A stretch of 15,380 nucleotides of DNA from Nitrososphaerota archaeon (GTDB taxonomy: Archaea > Thermoproteota > Nitrososphaeria > Nitrososphaerales > Nitrosopumilaceae), in NCBI GenBank assembly GCA_002698885.1, contig PAAH01000018.1:69851-85230 (forward strand), in the 5' to 3' direction. The notes beneath the pieces are model-generated. The model had not been told where the DNA came from. It did no database searches and saw only the letters and a program-made list of their open reading frames with translations. The position numbers and the translations under genes were made by a program. Below, one piece after another: positions 14,952 to 15,380 of this stretch. Positions within the stretch are counted from its first letter, which is position 1. Each line of letters starts with the position of its first letter.

Positions 14952-15380
14952 TCAATCCTGTTTTCGTGCGTGGAGTTTCATATGTCCTTTTTGTATGCCT
15001 TCAGTCACAAGTGCTCTCATTGCAGCAAAATTTTGAGCAAGCCCAACAGATGCCATTACGCACGCTAATTCTTGTGCAGAACTCACGCCTAAGATTTTTT
15101 TTGAGATTTTTGCTACTGGGTGATTGTTTATGACGCCTCCTACTATACCTACTGACAAAGGAAGTTCAAACTTTCCTAAAAGATTTCCATCAGTATCTTT
15201 TACCCATTCAGTTAATGATCTATACATTCCACTTTTTGCAGCGTATGCATGTGCTGCTGCCTCAATTGCTCTGCTATCTTGACCAGTAGCATTTGCAACT
15301 GAGATTGTTCCATTCATTACTCCTTTGTTATGTGTTACAGCTCTAAACGTATCATTATTTGCAAATTGAAATGCAGAAAT
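14952..15380 (-). CDS. hmgA: 3-hydroxy-3-methylglutaryl-CoA reductase, C-terminal part
   Basis: Reduces HMG-CoA to mevalonate for archaeal isoprenoid lipids. Only the last 142 residues are inside the window; the frame stays open to base 15380, so the Met codon at 15317 is internal (it is in HNKGVMNGT), not the start. Class I signature residues are present: the lysine of HNKG (fragment position 19), the aspartate of ATGQDSRAIE (35), and the histidine of GHMKLHA (133). GLAQNFAAMRALVTEGIQ is strongly conserved in the family. It ends ARKQD, 40 bp before hisG on the same strand, with no T-tract between them, so read-through into hisG is possible. Confidence 0.96.
   Translation of the reverse strand: MSAFQFANNDTFRAVTHNKGVMNGTISVANATGQDSRAIEAAAHAYAAKSGMYRSLTEWVKDTDGNLLGKFELPLSVGIVGGVINNHPVAKISKKILGVSSAQELACVMASVGLAQNFAAMRALVTEGIQKGHMKLHARKQD

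Noticed and set aside
14952..15317. HMG-CoA reductase read as a complete short gene starting at the Met at 15317
   Set aside because: The frame is open to the window edge, and that Met lies in the conserved HNKGVMNG motif, so the gene is cut by the window, not truncated.

Overview
The window looks like the chromosome of an ammonia-oxidising archaeon of the Nitrososphaerota (Thaumarchaeota), probably a marine Nitrosopumilus-like lineage. This is inferred from very AT-rich DNA, class I (archaeal/eukaryal-type) HMG-CoA reductase, TATA-box promoters lying about 26-29 nt before several start codons, and the protein sequences themselves. It is dense and almost entirely coding. There is no rRNA, tRNA, CRISPR, IS element or phage gene, and no gene-free stretch over 227 bp.

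Layout. 1-1715 (-): glmS, missing its C-terminal end. 1809-3050 (+): a polytopic membrane protein resembling GT-C glycosyltransferases, divergent from glmS. 3034-3525 (-): a small secreted protein of unknown function whose end overlaps the previous gene. 3575-7063 (-): a unit transcribed in the order thrC, a fused ubiquitin-like/E1-type sulfur-carrier activating protein, and an NAD-dependent sugar epimerase, closed by a T7 tract. 7064-7290: the largest intergenic gap, with two perfect 21-bp palindromes. 7291-7878 (+): a membrane-anchored protein of unknown function. 7901-14911 (-): the histidine operon hisG-hisD-hisC-HAD phosphatase-hisB-hisH-hisA-hisF. 14952-15380 (-): the C-terminal part of HMG-CoA reductase.

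How the genes work together. The his operon covers histidine synthesis except HisE and HisI (steps 2-3), which must lie elsewhere. The HAD phosphatase inside the operon is the obvious candidate for histidinol-phosphate phosphatase. Most his genes overlap by 1-4 bp (ATGA, TTGA or TAATG junctions), so translation is probably coupled. GlmS (amino-sugar supply), the GT-C-like protein and the epimerase could all feed surface glycan synthesis. The thrC to Ubl-E1 junction has only 7 bp between genes and links a PLP enzyme to a sulfur-carrier activation system.

The main oddities are the internal diglycine of the Ubl-E1 fusion, the palindrome in front of thrC, several forced GTG/TTG starts, and a hisG TATA box that sits too close to its annotated ATG. 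Nothing here is clearly a new multi-gene system; the most interesting candidate is the thrC/Ubl-E1 pair.
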